A DNA stretch of 64,000 nucleotides from Kibdelosporangium persicum (GCF_013280595.1 NZ_JAAATY010000001.1:501987-565986); one strand, 5' to 3'; counted from the first letter of the stretch, positions 14,448-23,722 are shown. The notes: generated by a model from the letters alone, not told the origin. Numbers and translations are program-made.

Positions 14448-16249
14448 CGGCCGCGGGTGGCCGGCAGTGCCAGCGCGAGGGCCAGTGACTCGTCCAGGAA
14501 CATCAGCCCGCGCTCGGCGAACTGGGCGAACGCGTCCTCGATCGCCCTGACCGGCACGTCCGGGCCGAGTTTGTCCTGGACGGCCCGTGCGGTGGTGGGG
14601 CGATCACCGCATGCCAGGTAGATGCGGGCGAGCGTGTCGCGGAACGTGTACGTGCCTTCGCGGCCCTCGTGCCTGCCGTCGTAGATCCGCAGGTAGCCCG
14701 GGGAAGACCAATAGGTGAGCACGGGCCGGTGCCGCGACTCCCACAGTCCGGTCCACGCCGCCACTTCGCGAGCGAGGTCGGCGTAGGTCTCGTCCGGTAG
14801 CGCGTCCTCCATTTCGTAGTCGAAGAAGTACGCGATCCTGTCGAGGTCCACTGTCTTCGGGTACACGTACTGATAGCTGCGTTCCGGGGCACGGTGCCGC
14901 ATCCGCATCCGCGTGTACATCGGGCTGAACCGCTCCAACCAGACGCGCGCGGCGCCTTCCGGCGGTTGCAGGTGGACCAGGTGCGGGATGACCGCGGCCT
15001 GCTGGGCGTAGTCCGCCGTGGTCTCGCCGGGGAATCCCCACAGGATGTTCCAGCCGACCTCGATTCCGTAGTACCTGGCCCAGCGCAGCAGGTTGACGTT
15101 CTGCGCGGCCCGCACGCCCTTGTCCATCAGCCGCAGCACGTGCGAGCTCAACGATTCCAGCCCTGGCTGAAGGCGGGTGACGCCGGCTTGGGCCAGCAGC
15201 TTCAGGTGGGCCCGGCTCAGGTTGGCCTTGACCTCGTAGAAGAACTCGTAGTCCGAGCCGTCCTCGACGACCGCCGGGAGGAGTTCCCTGACGTAGCGGG
15301 GATCCATGATGTTGTCGACGGCTTCGAACTGGAACGCGCCGTACCGCCGGGCCTGGCCGGCCAGCTCGGCGAGCACACGGTTCGGGGACTTAGCGCGGAA
15401 TCGCATGGTGGTGCCGTTGAGGCCGCAGAAGGTGCAGTGGTGTTTGGCGCCCCACCAGCAACCGCGGGCCGATTCGATCGGCAGCCACACCACGTCGGGC
15501 AGCAGCCCGAGGTTCGCGGCCCGCTCGAAGTACTCGTCATAGTTCGGTACCGGCAGCTCGTCGAGTGCCTCGATCGGCGGTTCGGCGGGCGTCATCCCGT
15601 CGCGGCTCGCGACACCGGGAACGGTCAGGGGATTCGCGCCTTCCGACAACGCCTTCAGCAACCGGGGAAAGGCGGTGTCCCCTTCCCCGATCACGACGTA
15701 GTCCACGCACTCCACCGAGCGGGCGAACTCCAGCCCCATCTCGCCGTCGAAACCGGCCCCGCCGAAGACCGTCACGATGTCCGGACGGCGCTGTCTGATC
15801 CTGCGGGCCAACGCGAACGACGCGGTGTTCTGCTGGAACGTGCAACTGAACCCGACCACGTCCACATCGGACCAGTCGATCCCGTCGGCCAGGTCGTCGA
15901 GGAACGCCGGGACGTCCCGATCCCGGGTACGCAGCAGCCGGTCACGAACCGGACCGCCACCGGCCAGATAGGACAGTTCCGGCTCGAACTCCCCGGGCAG
16001 CAGGGCATCCGGGTCGGGCGCGTCGGCCCCGAACGCCTCCACCGAGAACAGCCAGTCCCCGATCATCCGGCCACGCATGTCCGCGAGCGCGCGGTAGTAC
16101 TCGATCCCGATGCGCGCGGCGAAGTCCAGGTTCGCGTGCACCGTGCGCACCGGGAAACCGTTCGCCTCGCCGATCGCCCGGAGCAGTCCCAGTTGGATGG
16201 ACGGGCGATCGACGTGCGTGAACGGCATCGAGAGCAGAACAGTCCGCAC
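14444..16249 (-). CDS. B12-binding radical SAM enzyme, RiPP-maturase type
   Basis: 601 residues. An N-terminal cobalamin-binding-like Rossmann region (DVVGFSCTFQQNTASF, FGGAGFDGEMG) precedes a radical SAM barrel with an unusual Cys264-x7-Cys272-x2-Cys275 cluster motif in CWWGAKHHCTFCGLNG. CWWGxxHHCxFC is the hallmark of RiPP-maturation radical SAM C-methyltransferase-like enzymes, which alkylate unactivated carbons in ribosomal peptides. Conserved downstream elements include GLESLS and WNILWGFPGE. The GTG at 16249 leaves two bases after the upstream small gene, indicating tight coupling; a longer frame to 16306 would overlap it. The neighbouring 94-residue protein is the likely substrate. Confidence 0.85.
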   Translation of the reverse strand: MRTVLLSMPFTHVDRPSIQLGLLRAIGEANGFPVRTVHANLDFAARIGIEYYRALADMRGRMIGDWLFSVEAFGADAPDPDALLPGEFEPELSYLAGGGPVRDRLLRTRDRDVPAFLDDLADGIDWSDVDVVGFSCTFQQNTASFALARRIRQRRPDIVTVFGGAGFDGEMGLEFARSVECVDYVVIGEGDTAFPRLLKALSEGANPLTVPGVASRDGMTPAEPPIEALDELPVPNYDEYFERAANLGLLPDVVWLPIESARGCWWGAKHHCTFCGLNGTTMRFRAKSPNRVLAELAGQARRYGAFQFEAVDNIMDPRYVRELLPAVVEDGSDYEFFYEVKANLSRAHLKLLAQAGVTRLQPGLESLSSHVLRLMDKGVRAAQNVNLLRWARYYGIEVGWNILWGFPGETTADYAQQAAVIPHLVHLQPPEGAARVWLERFSPMYTRMRMRHRAPERSYQYVYPKTVDLDRIAYFFDYEMEDALPDETYADLAREVAAWTGLWESRHRPVLTYWSSPGYLRIYDGRHEGREGTYTFRDTLARIYLACGDRPTTARAVQDKLGPDVPVRAIEDAFAQFAERGLMFLDESLALALALPATRGR

Positions 16250-16251
16250 GG

Positions 16252-16536
16252 CTAGGGCTTGATGTAGCCGGGCTTGACGTGCATGTCGACGTGCTTGCCG
16301 AAGCACCGCCCGTCGACGGTCTCCTCGTCGTAGCTGAGACTCAGCGTGGTCTTGCCCGCCTTGAAGGCGGAGGAGAACTGGTCGGCGTACGCCCGGAAAC
16401 CGTCCATGATCGCCGTCGTGGCGCCGTAGACCAGGCCGCAGAACAGGTCCCGTTCCTTCTCGGGCAGGCTCTCCGAGAACTTGTCGAGCTTGCGCAGCAG
16501 CGTGGTGAACTCCGCCACCGTGACTTCCTCTGGCAT
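16252..16536 (-). CDS. Candidate RiPP precursor peptide
   Basis: 94 residues. The N-terminal part is an amphipathic, leader-like helix (FTTLLRKLDKFSESLPEKER), then a mixed middle (Cys33), then a C-terminal 35-40 residues rich in Thr, Ser, Tyr, His and Val with Cys78 (GRCFGKHVDMHVKPGYIKP). It sits directly upstream of a B12-radical SAM maturase (2-base gap) and 20 bases downstream of a SARP gene, as expected for a precursor. Start ATG 16536 follows GGGGAGGA at six bases; an in-frame ATG at 16560 is possible. The sequence is not assigned to any known precursor family, and it could instead be a small accessory protein. Confidence 0.6.
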   Translation of the reverse strand: MPEEVTVAEFTTLLRKLDKFSESLPEKERDLFCGLVYGATTAIMDGFRAYADQFSSAFKAGKTTLSLSYDEETVDGRCFGKHVDMHVKPGYIKP

Positions 16537-16556
16537 TTCCGTCCTCCCCTTGGTGT

Positions 16557-19250
16557 TCATCCCAGTCGTGCCCTGAGCTCCCCGGCTTCCGGCAGCCCGA
16601 TCTGCTCGAACCGCTCAGCGGCGCGGTGCCATGCGACGTGCGCGGAACTGACGTCGCCCGCGTTGTGGTGCGCGTCGCCCAACGACGTCAGGGCGATCGC
16701 CTCGGAGTGCCGGTTGCCCAGTTCACGGTTCACGTCGACCGACGACTGGTGGCACACGATCGCGCGCTCGTGATCGCCGAGGCGGCTGTACGCCAGACCG
16801 AGACTGTCCCAGGTCTGCGCGGCGCCCACGTCGTCACCGAGCTTGAGTTGCAGGTCGATCGCCTTCTGACAGTAGTTGAGCGCGTCGACGTGCGCACCGA
16901 GCAGCGCGTGCAGGAACCCGACCGCGTTGAGCGCACGGCCTTCCCCGGGTTTGTGGCCCGCGGCCCGGAACACGTCAAGACAGCGCTGGGCGTACCTGAG
17001 CGCTTCGGTGTGCCGGTTCTCCCGTTCGAGCATCCAGCAGAAACATTGCAGGACAAGGCCTTCGCCGAGCCGGTCGCCGGCCTCGCGGTACAGTTCGAGC
17101 GCGGTCCGCAGCAGCTCGGCGCCTTCGCCGGATCGTCCGAACAGGACGTGACAGCAGCCGATGAAACACTGCGCGTAGGCCTCTTTGGCGGGATCGCCGA
17201 GGCGCCGGGCCGCTTCGAGCGCGGGCAGGAGCGAGCGGAGCTGTTCGTGCCGCAGCCCGCTGCGCGTGAAGTAACGCCGCAAGGTCCAGGCGAGCAGCCA
17301 GACCTCCTCGTCGAACCCGGTTGTCCGGGTGATGGCCGCCACCATCACCCGGTGTTCGGCATGGAACCACGCCAACGCCTTCGCCTTGTCGGACATGGGT
17401 TCGACGACCACTCCGGCGGGCAACCCCGGCAGTTCGGGTGGTGTCTCCCGGAACGGGTCGAGCAGGCCGTCGGCGAGGTTTCCACTGTGGACGTAATAGG
17501 CCAGCATCCGTTGTGTCGCGGCGAACCGGTCGTCATCGTCCTGGGCCAGTTCGGCCGCGTACGTCCGGAGCAGGTCGTGCAACCCGTACCGGCCAGGGCT
17601 CTCCTCCGCGACCAGGTGCGCGCCGGCCAGCTCCGCCAGCAACGGCCGCACCTTCGCGACCGGCAGGCCGGCCGTGCTGGCCGCCGCCCGGGTGGTCACG
17701 TCCGGCCCGGGGTGCAGGCCGAGCAGCCGGAACAACCGGGCTGCTTCGGGCGTGAGCTGAAGGTAGGACCACGAGAAGACGGCACGGGGATCGGTCGCCG
17801 GATCGGCGCCGGATAACTCGCCCAGGCCCGGCCGCAGTTCGTCGGCCAACGCGGCGAGGCTGAACTTCGGGTGGGTCGCGGCCCGGGCCGCGACCACGGC
17901 CAGCGCCAGCGGGAGCCGGGCGCACAGCCGGATGATCTCGTCGACCGCCTCCGGCTCGGCCGCCACCCGGGCCGGGCCGATCCGGCCGGCCAGCAGCTGT
18001 CGTGCCTCGGCGAGGGTGAGCAGGTCGAGCATCAGCGGATGGGCCCCCTCGGCGACCAGCCCGGCGAGCTGGTCCCGGCTGGTGACCAGGACCAGGCACT
18101 GCGAGGCTCCGGGCAGCAACGGCCGGACCTGATCGGCGTCCCTGGCGTTGTCCAGCACGATCAGCACACGCCGGTCCGCCAGCAGGCTGCGGTACAACCC
18201 GACCTGTGCCTCGAACCCGGCGGGCACCCGTTCGCGCGGCACGTGGAACGCGTCGACGAACGCGCGCACCGCCTCGGCCGGGGACACCGGTGTCCCGGTT
18301 GGATCGAACCCGCGCAGGTTGAGGTACAGCTGGCCGTCGGGGAAGTCCGCGCGCGCCCGATGCGCCCAGTGCACGGCCAGCGACGTCTTGCCGACGCCCG
18401 CGGTCCCCGAGATCACGACGATCCGGGCCTTCTCCAGTCGCCCCAGCTGTCCCAGGTACTCGGCCCGGCCGGCGAACCCGTACACGTCCGGGGGCAGCTG
18501 CGCGGGCGCCGAACTGGTCCTGCGTGGCGGCGCGGGTTCGCCCCGCAGGATCAGGCTGTGCAGCGCCCGCAGCTCCGGCCCCGGGTCGGTGCCCAGTTCG
18601 TCGGACAGTCGTTGCCGGATGGCGCTGTAGCGGTCGAGCGCCTCCGCACCCCGGCCCGCCGCGTGCAGGGCCCGCATCAGGACCCGCTCGAACTGCTCGG
18701 CCAACGGGTGTTCGGCGGCCAGGTCGAGGAAGACGTCGATCACCTTGGCCGGGCGGGCGAGCCGCAGCTCCACCTCACCCCACTGGACGATCGCGTCCAG
18801 CCGCCTGCGGGACCAGCGGTCACGGACCTGGTCGACCCACTCGCCCTGGATGCCCGCCAGAGGCGTGCCCTGCCAGAGCGCCAACGCCTCGGCCAGCGCG
18901 GTGGCCCGCTCGTCGTCCGGCAGGTCCTTGCTTCGCTCGACCAGCCGCCAGAACCGGTGCACGTCCACCGAATCCGGTGGCACGTCCAGCACGTAGCCCG
19001 CGGGCCTGCGCTCCAGCGTCGCGATTCCCTTGAGCAGCCGCCGGATCCGGCTGAGGTGCGAGTACAGGACGTTGCGCGCCTCGGCGGGCGGCGCGTGGTC
19101 CCAGACCCGGTCGATCAGTGCCTCGATCGGGACGGGTCTGCCCACGTCGACGAGCAGCGCGGCCAGCACGGCCTGCTGGCGTGGGGTTCCCACGTCGAGC
19201 GGCCGATCCGCGGTCCGCAGCTGAACCTCCCCGAACAGCCGGAACTCCAT
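16557..19250 (-). CDS. AfsR-type SARP regulator with NB-ARC ATPase and TPR domains
   Basis: 897 residues: winged helix (1-90), BTAD (about 95-240), NB-ARC ATPase with Walker A GTAGVGKTS near 281 and Walker B VLIVLDNA, winged-helix and TPR-like repeats to the C-terminus (repeated A-x-x-x-LG-x-A-Y motifs). This is the classical AfsR layout, different from the LuxR-ended SARPs elsewhere in the window. Its own promoter carries a SARP box at the correct distance from a -10 element, so autoregulation is likely. It is the first gene of an apparent operon with the small peptide gene and the radical SAM maturase, and is probably their activator. Confidence 0.9.
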   Translation of the reverse strand: MEFRLFGEVQLRTADRPLDVGTPRQQAVLAALLVDVGRPVPIEALIDRVWDHAPPAEARNVLYSHLSRIRRLLKGIATLERRPAGYVLDVPPDSVDVHRFWRLVERSKDLPDDERATALAEALALWQGTPLAGIQGEWVDQVRDRWSRRRLDAIVQWGEVELRLARPAKVIDVFLDLAAEHPLAEQFERVLMRALHAAGRGAEALDRYSAIRQRLSDELGTDPGPELRALHSLILRGEPAPPRRTSSAPAQLPPDVYGFAGRAEYLGQLGRLEKARIVVISGTAGVGKTSLAVHWAHRARADFPDGQLYLNLRGFDPTGTPVSPAEAVRAFVDAFHVPRERVPAGFEAQVGLYRSLLADRRVLIVLDNARDADQVRPLLPGASQCLVLVTSRDQLAGLVAEGAHPLMLDLLTLAEARQLLAGRIGPARVAAEPEAVDEIIRLCARLPLALAVVAARAATHPKFSLAALADELRPGLGELSGADPATDPRAVFSWSYLQLTPEAARLFRLLGLHPGPDVTTRAAASTAGLPVAKVRPLLAELAGAHLVAEESPGRYGLHDLLRTYAAELAQDDDDRFAATQRMLAYYVHSGNLADGLLDPFRETPPELPGLPAGVVVEPMSDKAKALAWFHAEHRVMVAAITRTTGFDEEVWLLAWTLRRYFTRSGLRHEQLRSLLPALEAARRLGDPAKEAYAQCFIGCCHVLFGRSGEGAELLRTALELYREAGDRLGEGLVLQCFCWMLERENRHTEALRYAQRCLDVFRAAGHKPGEGRALNAVGFLHALLGAHVDALNYCQKAIDLQLKLGDDVGAAQTWDSLGLAYSRLGDHERAIVCHQSSVDVNRELGNRHSEAIALTSLGDAHHNAGDVSSAHVAWHRAAERFEQIGLPEAGELRARLG

Positions 19251-19258
19251 GTGACCCG

Positions 19259-19290
19259 ATGCTGGTCGGTCCGCAAGGTTGCTGCAAGGT
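19259..19290 (-). promoter_or_regulatory. SARP box and leaderless promoter of the RiPP-locus SARP
   Basis: On the minus strand ACCTTGC is repeated with a four-base spacer (19290-19284 and 19279-19273). Eight bases further is CAGCAT (19264-19259), and eight bases after that the ATG. Heptamer direct repeats spaced by four and placed eight bases before the -10 are the textbook layout of SARP-activated promoters. Confidence 0.65.
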
Positions 19291-19355
19291 CCGCGAGCAG
19301 GGCGTCGCGAAATCGTGAATCCGCTTGCCGGCTTTGCTCCAACAGGGGGACGACG

Positions 19356-19937
19356 ATGGCTCTTGCCGCTCTCGTGGACGACGCGGCTCGCGGTCGGGGC
19401 GAGGCGTGGACAACGCTGGTCCAGCGATATCGCCCGCTCGTGGCGGCGATCTGCCGCAACCTCGGCATCACCGGAGTGGACGCCGAGGACGTGGCCGGGA
19501 CGCTGTGGCTGCGCCTGGTGGCGAACGTGACGTCGATCCGCGACCCGGAAGCCCTGCCGGGCTGGATCGTCACCACCACGCGCCGCGAATGCCTGCACCT
19601 GCTGCGCGACCGCGCCCGGCACGTCGCGCAGGAGACCGAGGACCTGCCCGACCCGGCCGGCCAGGGGCCGGACAGCAGGCTGCTGGTGGACGAACGCCTG
19701 GCCGCGCTGCGCGCGGCCATCGACGGACTGTCCGACCGTGACCGGCGCCTGCTCACGCTGCTGTTCGCCGACCCGCCGCTGCCCTATTCGGAGATCAGCG
19801 CGCGCCTGGGCATGCCAGTTGGCGCGATCGGCCCGACGAGGCAGCGCTGCCTGGCCAGGGTCCGCAGCAACCCCGCCATCGCGGCTCTGCTGGTCAACGA
19901 ATGTCACGCCTCTCAGAGGCAGCACGAACCCGTTTGA
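19356..19937 (+). CDS. Sigma-70-family (ECF-like) sigma factor
   Basis: 193 residues. Region 2 reads AWTTLVQRYRPLVAAICRNL and AEDVAGTLWLRLVAN; region 4 reads LSDRDRRLLTLLF, YSEISARLGMPVGAIG and RQRCLARVR. This is the typical two-domain sigma factor that directs RNA polymerase to alternative promoters. AGGGGGA precedes the ATG by six bases. It is divergent from the SARP gene and shares its upstream region, so it may belong to the same regulatory unit. No anti-sigma gene is adjacent. Confidence 0.85.
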   Translation: MALAALVDDAARGRGEAWTTLVQRYRPLVAAICRNLGITGVDAEDVAGTLWLRLVANVTSIRDPEALPGWIVTTTRRECLHLLRDRARHVAQETEDLPDPAGQGPDSRLLVDERLAALRAAIDGLSDRDRRLLTLLFADPPLPYSEISARLGMPVGAIGPTRQRCLARVRSNPAIAALLVNECHASQRQHEPV

Positions 19938-19955
19938 TACACCCCGTGACGGCCG

Positions 19956-20333
19956 CTACATCGGTTCAGTGAACGGCTTGCGCCACTCGGGGATCGGATC
20001 CGAGCCGGGCGCAGTCCAGTACTCGCGGCCTGCCACGATCCTGCCGTCCCGGACTGTCCATAACGACACCGCACGGAAGTCGCCCATGGTCTCGTGCGGC
20101 ACGGCGCACTCGGACACCACCGAATCGTCCTGCTCGACCAGCCGCAACAGGTGGATCGACCAGCCTTCCGGATACTCGGAGTTGACGCGCAGGAAGTTCT
20201 CGCGGCCGACGATCCGCTCCCCGCTGACCGGCCACTCCACCACCACGTCGTCGGCGAGCAACGCACCCACCGCGGCCCAGTCCCGAGCCTGGATCCGGTC
20301 CCACAACCGCCGCACTGTCTCTCCTGACCGCAT
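19956..20333 (-). CDS. SnoaL-like (NTF2-fold) protein
   Basis: 125 residues with the NTF2/SnoaL pattern: helical start (RRLWDRIQARDWAAVGALLA), VVVEWPVSGERIVGRENFL, and closing strands RDGRIVAGREYW. Such proteins are small cyclases, hydrolases or ligand binders; the function here is unknown. Convergent with the sigma factor gene 18 bases away. Confidence 0.7.
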   Translation of the reverse strand: MRSGETVRRLWDRIQARDWAAVGALLADDVVVEWPVSGERIVGRENFLRVNSEYPEGWSIHLLRLVEQDDSVVSECAVPHETMGDFRAVSLWTVRDGRIVAGREYWTAPGSDPIPEWRKPFTEPM

Positions 20334-20434
20334 GACCGGATGATGGCAGGGGGCACCGACAGTTCCGGCGCGTTATGTTCGGGAGGGCTCCCAGCGGAAA
20401 GGGGTTAGCTGTGGTCATCGGAAGGAGCAAGCCA

Positions 20435-21211
20435 ATGACCGACACGCTCGCGCCCGGGCACAGCAGCCTCGCCCTCGGTGTGCCCGCCGCGGCACCCGGC
20501 ACGATCTACGCACTGGCGATCGCGGGCGGAATCGTGTTCGGACCGCGGGAGGGCCGCACGATCCTGTTCGGGCGCAACCGGCCGGAAGTGCACGTCTGCA
20601 TCGGTGAGGACGACCGCCGGGTCAGCAGGCAACACGGTCTGCTCACCCACCAGGGCAGCCAGTGGTGGGTCCGCAACACCGGCAGGCTGCCGATCCGCCT
20701 GCCGAACTCGCGGTTGCTGTTCACCGACGAGGAACCGATCCCGCTGGTCGAGGGCTACACACCGTTGTTCGTGGGCGGATCGGGCGGGCGCGAGCACCTG
20801 CTGGAGCTGTACGTGACCGGTTCGGAGGCCCAGGCGCCGACGTCACGGCACCTCGATCCGACACATCCGCCGAGGACCTGGCGCCTGGACCCGACCGAGC
20901 GGCTGGCGCTGGTCGTGCTCGGGCAGCGTTACCTGTTGCACGAGGCCCGGCCGCAGCCGTTGTCGTGGACGCAGGCGGCGAACCAGCTCGCCCAGCTCGA
21001 ACCGGACGCGAAGTGGACACCGAAGAAGGTCGAGCACCTGGTGGTCAAGGTGCGCACCCGGCTGTCCAGGGACGGCGTGGCCGGGCTGACCCGCGAGGAG
21101 ATGGACGAGCCGGTCGGCAACTCGTTGAACCACAACCTGATCCGTGAGCTGTTGACCAGCACGACGCTGGTTCCGCCGGACCTACGCCTGCTCAACCAGC
21201 CCGACGACTGA
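20435..21211 (+). CDS. FHA-domain protein
   Basis: 258 residues. The forkhead-associated domain (about 35-130) shows [23 protein letters not shown] and [10 protein letters not shown], the phosphothreonine-binding core. The C-terminal part (about 150-258) is helical with charged segments and may be a winged-helix-like domain ([17 protein letters not shown]). It may read Ser/Thr kinase signals. GGAAGGAG seven bases upstream supports this ATG; frames open further upstream are less likely. The 3' end overlaps the convergent dehydrogenase by 30 bases. Confidence 0.75.
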   Translation: MTDTLAPGHSSLALGVPAAAPGTIYALAIAGGIVFGPREGRTILFGRNRPEVHVCIGEDDRRVSRQHGLLTHQGSQWWVRNTGRLPIRLPNSRLLFTDEEPIPLVEGYTPLFVGGSGGREHLLELYVTGSEAQAPTSRHLDPTHPPRTWRLDPTERLALVVLGQRYLLHEARPQPLSWTQAANQLAQLEPDAKWTPKKVEHLVVKVRTRLSRDGVAGLTREEMDEPVGNSLNHNLIRELLTSTTLVPPDLRLLNQPDD

Positions 21212-22075
21212 ACGCGCTTCGATCGCCTTGACCACCGCGGCCATGTCGGCGCCGGAGTACCCGAGCGCCGACGTCTCGCTGAACAACGCCTCGCAGACGT
21301 CCATCAGCGGCGCGGGAATGCCCGCCGCCCTGGCGGCGGCGGTGATCAGCCGGGTGTTCATCCACACGTCGTCGATCGCGGCCTGCACCTCGAAGTCCTC
21401 GGCCAGCAGCTTCGGCGCCTTGACGCGCAGGATCGGGCTGGACATCTGGCCACCGGCGAGCACGTCGGCGAAGGTGCGAAGGTCGAGGCCCAGCCGTTTG
21501 GCGAACTGGAACGACTCGGCCAGCCCGGTCACCGTGGCGATCAGGAAGATGTTGACCGACAGCTTCATCCGCAGGCCGTTCGGAACGGCACCGCAGTCGA
21601 CCGTGTCCCGGCACATCGGCGCGATCACCTGCCGGACCACGGTCACGGCCTCCGGCTCACCGGCCACCATCGCGACCAGTTGACCGTTCTCCGCCGGGAC
21701 ACGCGATCCGGACACCGGCGCTTCGACGTAACTCCCGCCCGCGGCCACGATGTCCGCCTCAAGCCCCTGGGAGTACTCCGCATCGGTCGTTCCCATGTGG
21801 ACGATGGTCTTCCCGGCGACGCGCCCGGCGAACTCCGGTGTGCCCCTCGTGAGGACCTCGTCGATCGCTTTTCCGTTGGCCAGCATGAGGATGACCAGGT
21901 CCGACCGGGCGAAGACCGTGGCCGCGTCGGGCGCCACCCCGGCACCGGGCAGGGCGGCGGCCTTGGCCGGGGTCCGGTTCCAGACCACGAGCGGAGTTCC
22001 GGCCTTCAGGAGGTTGAGTGCCATGGGGGTGCCCATGACGCCCAGCCCGATGAAACCCACAGCAGGTGTTCGCAT
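21182..22075 (-). CDS. NAD(P)-dependent 3-hydroxyisobutyrate dehydrogenase-like oxidoreductase
   Basis: 297 residues. The N-terminal NAD(P)-binding motif [16 protein letters not shown], the substrate loop [16 protein letters not shown], and the catalytic-Lys context [12 protein letters not shown] identify the beta-hydroxyacid dehydrogenase family. The substrate is probably a short beta-hydroxyacid; the specific one cannot be read. Overlaps the FHA gene tail to tail. Confidence 0.85.
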   Translation of the reverse strand: MRTPAVGFIGLGVMGTPMALNLLKAGTPLVVWNRTPAKAAALPGAGVAPDAATVFARSDLVILMLANGKAIDEVLTRGTPEFAGRVAGKTIVHMGTTDAEYSQGLEADIVAAGGSYVEAPVSGSRVPAENGQLVAMVAGEPEAVTVVRQVIAPMCRDTVDCGAVPNGLRMKLSVNIFLIATVTGLAESFQFAKRLGLDLRTFADVLAGGQMSSPILRVKAPKLLAEDFEVQAAIDDVWMNTRLITAAARAAGIPAPLMDVCEALFSETSALGYSGADMAAVVKAIEARSVVGLVEQA

Positions 22076-22129
22076 TCCGCCAGTGTGGCACCGGCCCGCC
22101 GCCGATGTGGTCTGTGAACCGGGGGCCAA

Positions 22130-23308
22130 TCAGTCGGCCAGCGCCAGTTCGGGTGCCGCCTTGCGGTCCGGCTTGGACGGACGCGAGGCCAGCACCAGCA
22201 ACACGACGGCCACCGCGGCCACGATCGCCGCGATCGGCGGCAGTGCCGTCAGCCCGGCCGAGTTGATCACGACGCCACCGAAGACGCCGGACAGGCCGAC
22301 ACCGAGGTAGATCGCGGACGCGTTGAGCGACAACAACAAGCCGCTGTTCGCGGGGGACAGCTCGATCAGCCAGTTCTGGATCGGCGGGTTCACCGACCAC
22401 GTGAACAGGCCCCACAGGAACAGCACCACACCGGCGGCCACGGCCGAGACCGCGGTCCACGGCAGCGTCGCCAGCAGCGCCACGAACACGCCGAAGATCA
22501 CCAGCAACGGCTTCTGGCTGCCGAACCTGTCGGTCACCCGGCCGCCCAGGTTGTTGCCGATCGCCCCGCCGAGGCCGTAGACCAGCAGCAACACGCTCAC
22601 AGTCACCCCGTGCACGCCGGCCGTCTCGCCGAGCAGCGGCGCGATGAACGTGAACACGCTGAACGCGGCCAGGCAGCCGAGCACGGTCATGCCGAGCACG
22701 TACTGGACGCGACGGTCAGCGGCGATGGCGAACCGGTCCCGCAGCCCGACAGGAGGCGGCGCGGCGACCGTCGGAATGCCCACCCACACCGCCACGGCAC
22801 CCAGCAGAGACGCCAGCGTGACCAAGGCGAACACTCCTTGGTACCCGAGGCTGCCGCCGAGCAGGCTGCCCGCCGGTACGCCGATGATCAGGGCGAAGGT
22901 CAGTCCGCCGAACACGATCGCGACCGCCCTGCCCCGGCGTTCCGGCGGGTTCAGGATCGTGGCCACGGCCGTCGCGGCAGGCGTGAACACGGCCGCGCCG
23001 AGGGCGCTGACCACGCGGGACGCGAGCAGCAGTTCGTACGTCGGAGCGACCGCGGCGAGGGCGTTGCCCAGGGCACTGACCAGAAGTGCGACGGCCATCA
23101 GCCGACGCCGTTCCCAGCGTCCGGTGGCTGCGGCCAGCAGCGGTGAGGCGATCGCGTAGGCGATGGCGAAGGCGGTCACGAGCTGTCCGGCTGTCGCGGA
23201 CGAGACGTTCAGGTCCCGGCTCACCGCGGGTAGCACGCCAGAAACGATGTATCCGCTCGTCCCGACGGCGAAGGCACCCGCGGCGAGCAGATAGGTGCGT
23301 GGCGACAT
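22130..23308 (-). CDS. MFS drug-efflux-type transporter
   Basis: 392 residues with 12 predicted membrane segments. Motif A-like GRWERRRLM follows TM2, and the start LLAAGAFAVGTSGYIVSGVL is typical of AraJ/CmlR-type drug:H+ antiporters. It is divergent from an ArsR-family regulator with repeated operator sequences in between, so export is probably induced by release of that repressor. Confidence 0.85.
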   Translation of the reverse strand: MSPRTYLLAAGAFAVGTSGYIVSGVLPAVSRDLNVSSATAGQLVTAFAIAYAIASPLLAAATGRWERRRLMAVALLVSALGNALAAVAPTYELLLASRVVSALGAAVFTPAATAVATILNPPERRGRAVAIVFGGLTFALIIGVPAGSLLGGSLGYQGVFALVTLASLLGAVAVWVGIPTVAAPPPVGLRDRFAIAADRRVQYVLGMTVLGCLAAFSVFTFIAPLLGETAGVHGVTVSVLLLVYGLGGAIGNNLGGRVTDRFGSQKPLLVIFGVFVALLATLPWTAVSAVAAGVVLFLWGLFTWSVNPPIQNWLIELSPANSGLLLSLNASAIYLGVGLSGVFGGVVINSAGLTALPPIAAIVAAVAVVLLVLASRPSKPDRKAAPELALAD

Positions 23309-23328
23309 GACTCTCCCAGTGGACGACT

Positions 23329-23382
23329 AGTTCGATGACTACCGTACTACGAGTTTCATCGAACTACGATAGTCATCGAACT
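23329..23382. promoter_or_regulatory. ArsR operator cluster between MFS and ArsR genes
   Basis: AGTTCGATGACTA at 23329-23341 is the exact reverse complement of 23370-23382. A third ATCGAACTA copy lies at 23358-23366. The core ATCGAACT thus occurs three times in 54 bases between divergent genes. Confidence 0.6.
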
Positions 23383-23391
23383 TCCATTACC

Positions 23392-23712
23392 ATGGACGTC
23401 ATGACCGATTTGCCGCATCCAGCGCGCGACGAGATCCGCATCGAGGCGGTGCTGCACGCGCTCGCCGATCCGGTGCGGTTGCAGATGGTCCGGGTGCTCG
23501 CCCAACTCCCGGACGACGGGGGGATCGCGTGCGGTGCCATCGAGCTGCCGATCAGCAAGTCGACCAGGACGCACCACATCCGGACCCTGCGGGAAGCGGG
23601 CGTGGTGTGGGTACGCCCGGAAGGCACGGCGCGACTGACCACATTGCGCCGCGACGACCTCGACGCGCTCTACCCCGGCATGCTCGACGGCATCCTGAAG
23701 GCGCCGCGTTAG
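23392..23712 (+). CDS. ArsR-family winged-helix regulator
   Basis: 106 residues. The winged helix includes [38 protein letters not shown] and a wing ending in the degraded [14 protein letters not shown]. No metal-binding CxC motif is present, so it is not an arsenic sensor. It probably represses the divergent MFS gene and itself. A start at the ATG at 23401 is possible. Confidence 0.8.
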   Translation: MDVMTDLPHPARDEIRIEAVLHALADPVRLQMVRVLAQLPDDGGIACGAIELPISKSTRTHHIRTLREAGVVWVRPEGTARLTTLRRDDLDALYPGMLDGILKAPR

Positions 23713-23722
23713 GTTTGCTCAT

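Noticed and set aside
16537-16560. Upstream ATG at 16560 as the start of the small peptide gene
   Set aside because: The internal ATG at 16536 has a strong GGGGAGGA at six bases; the upstream one would overlap the end of the SARP gene and has no SD of similar quality.
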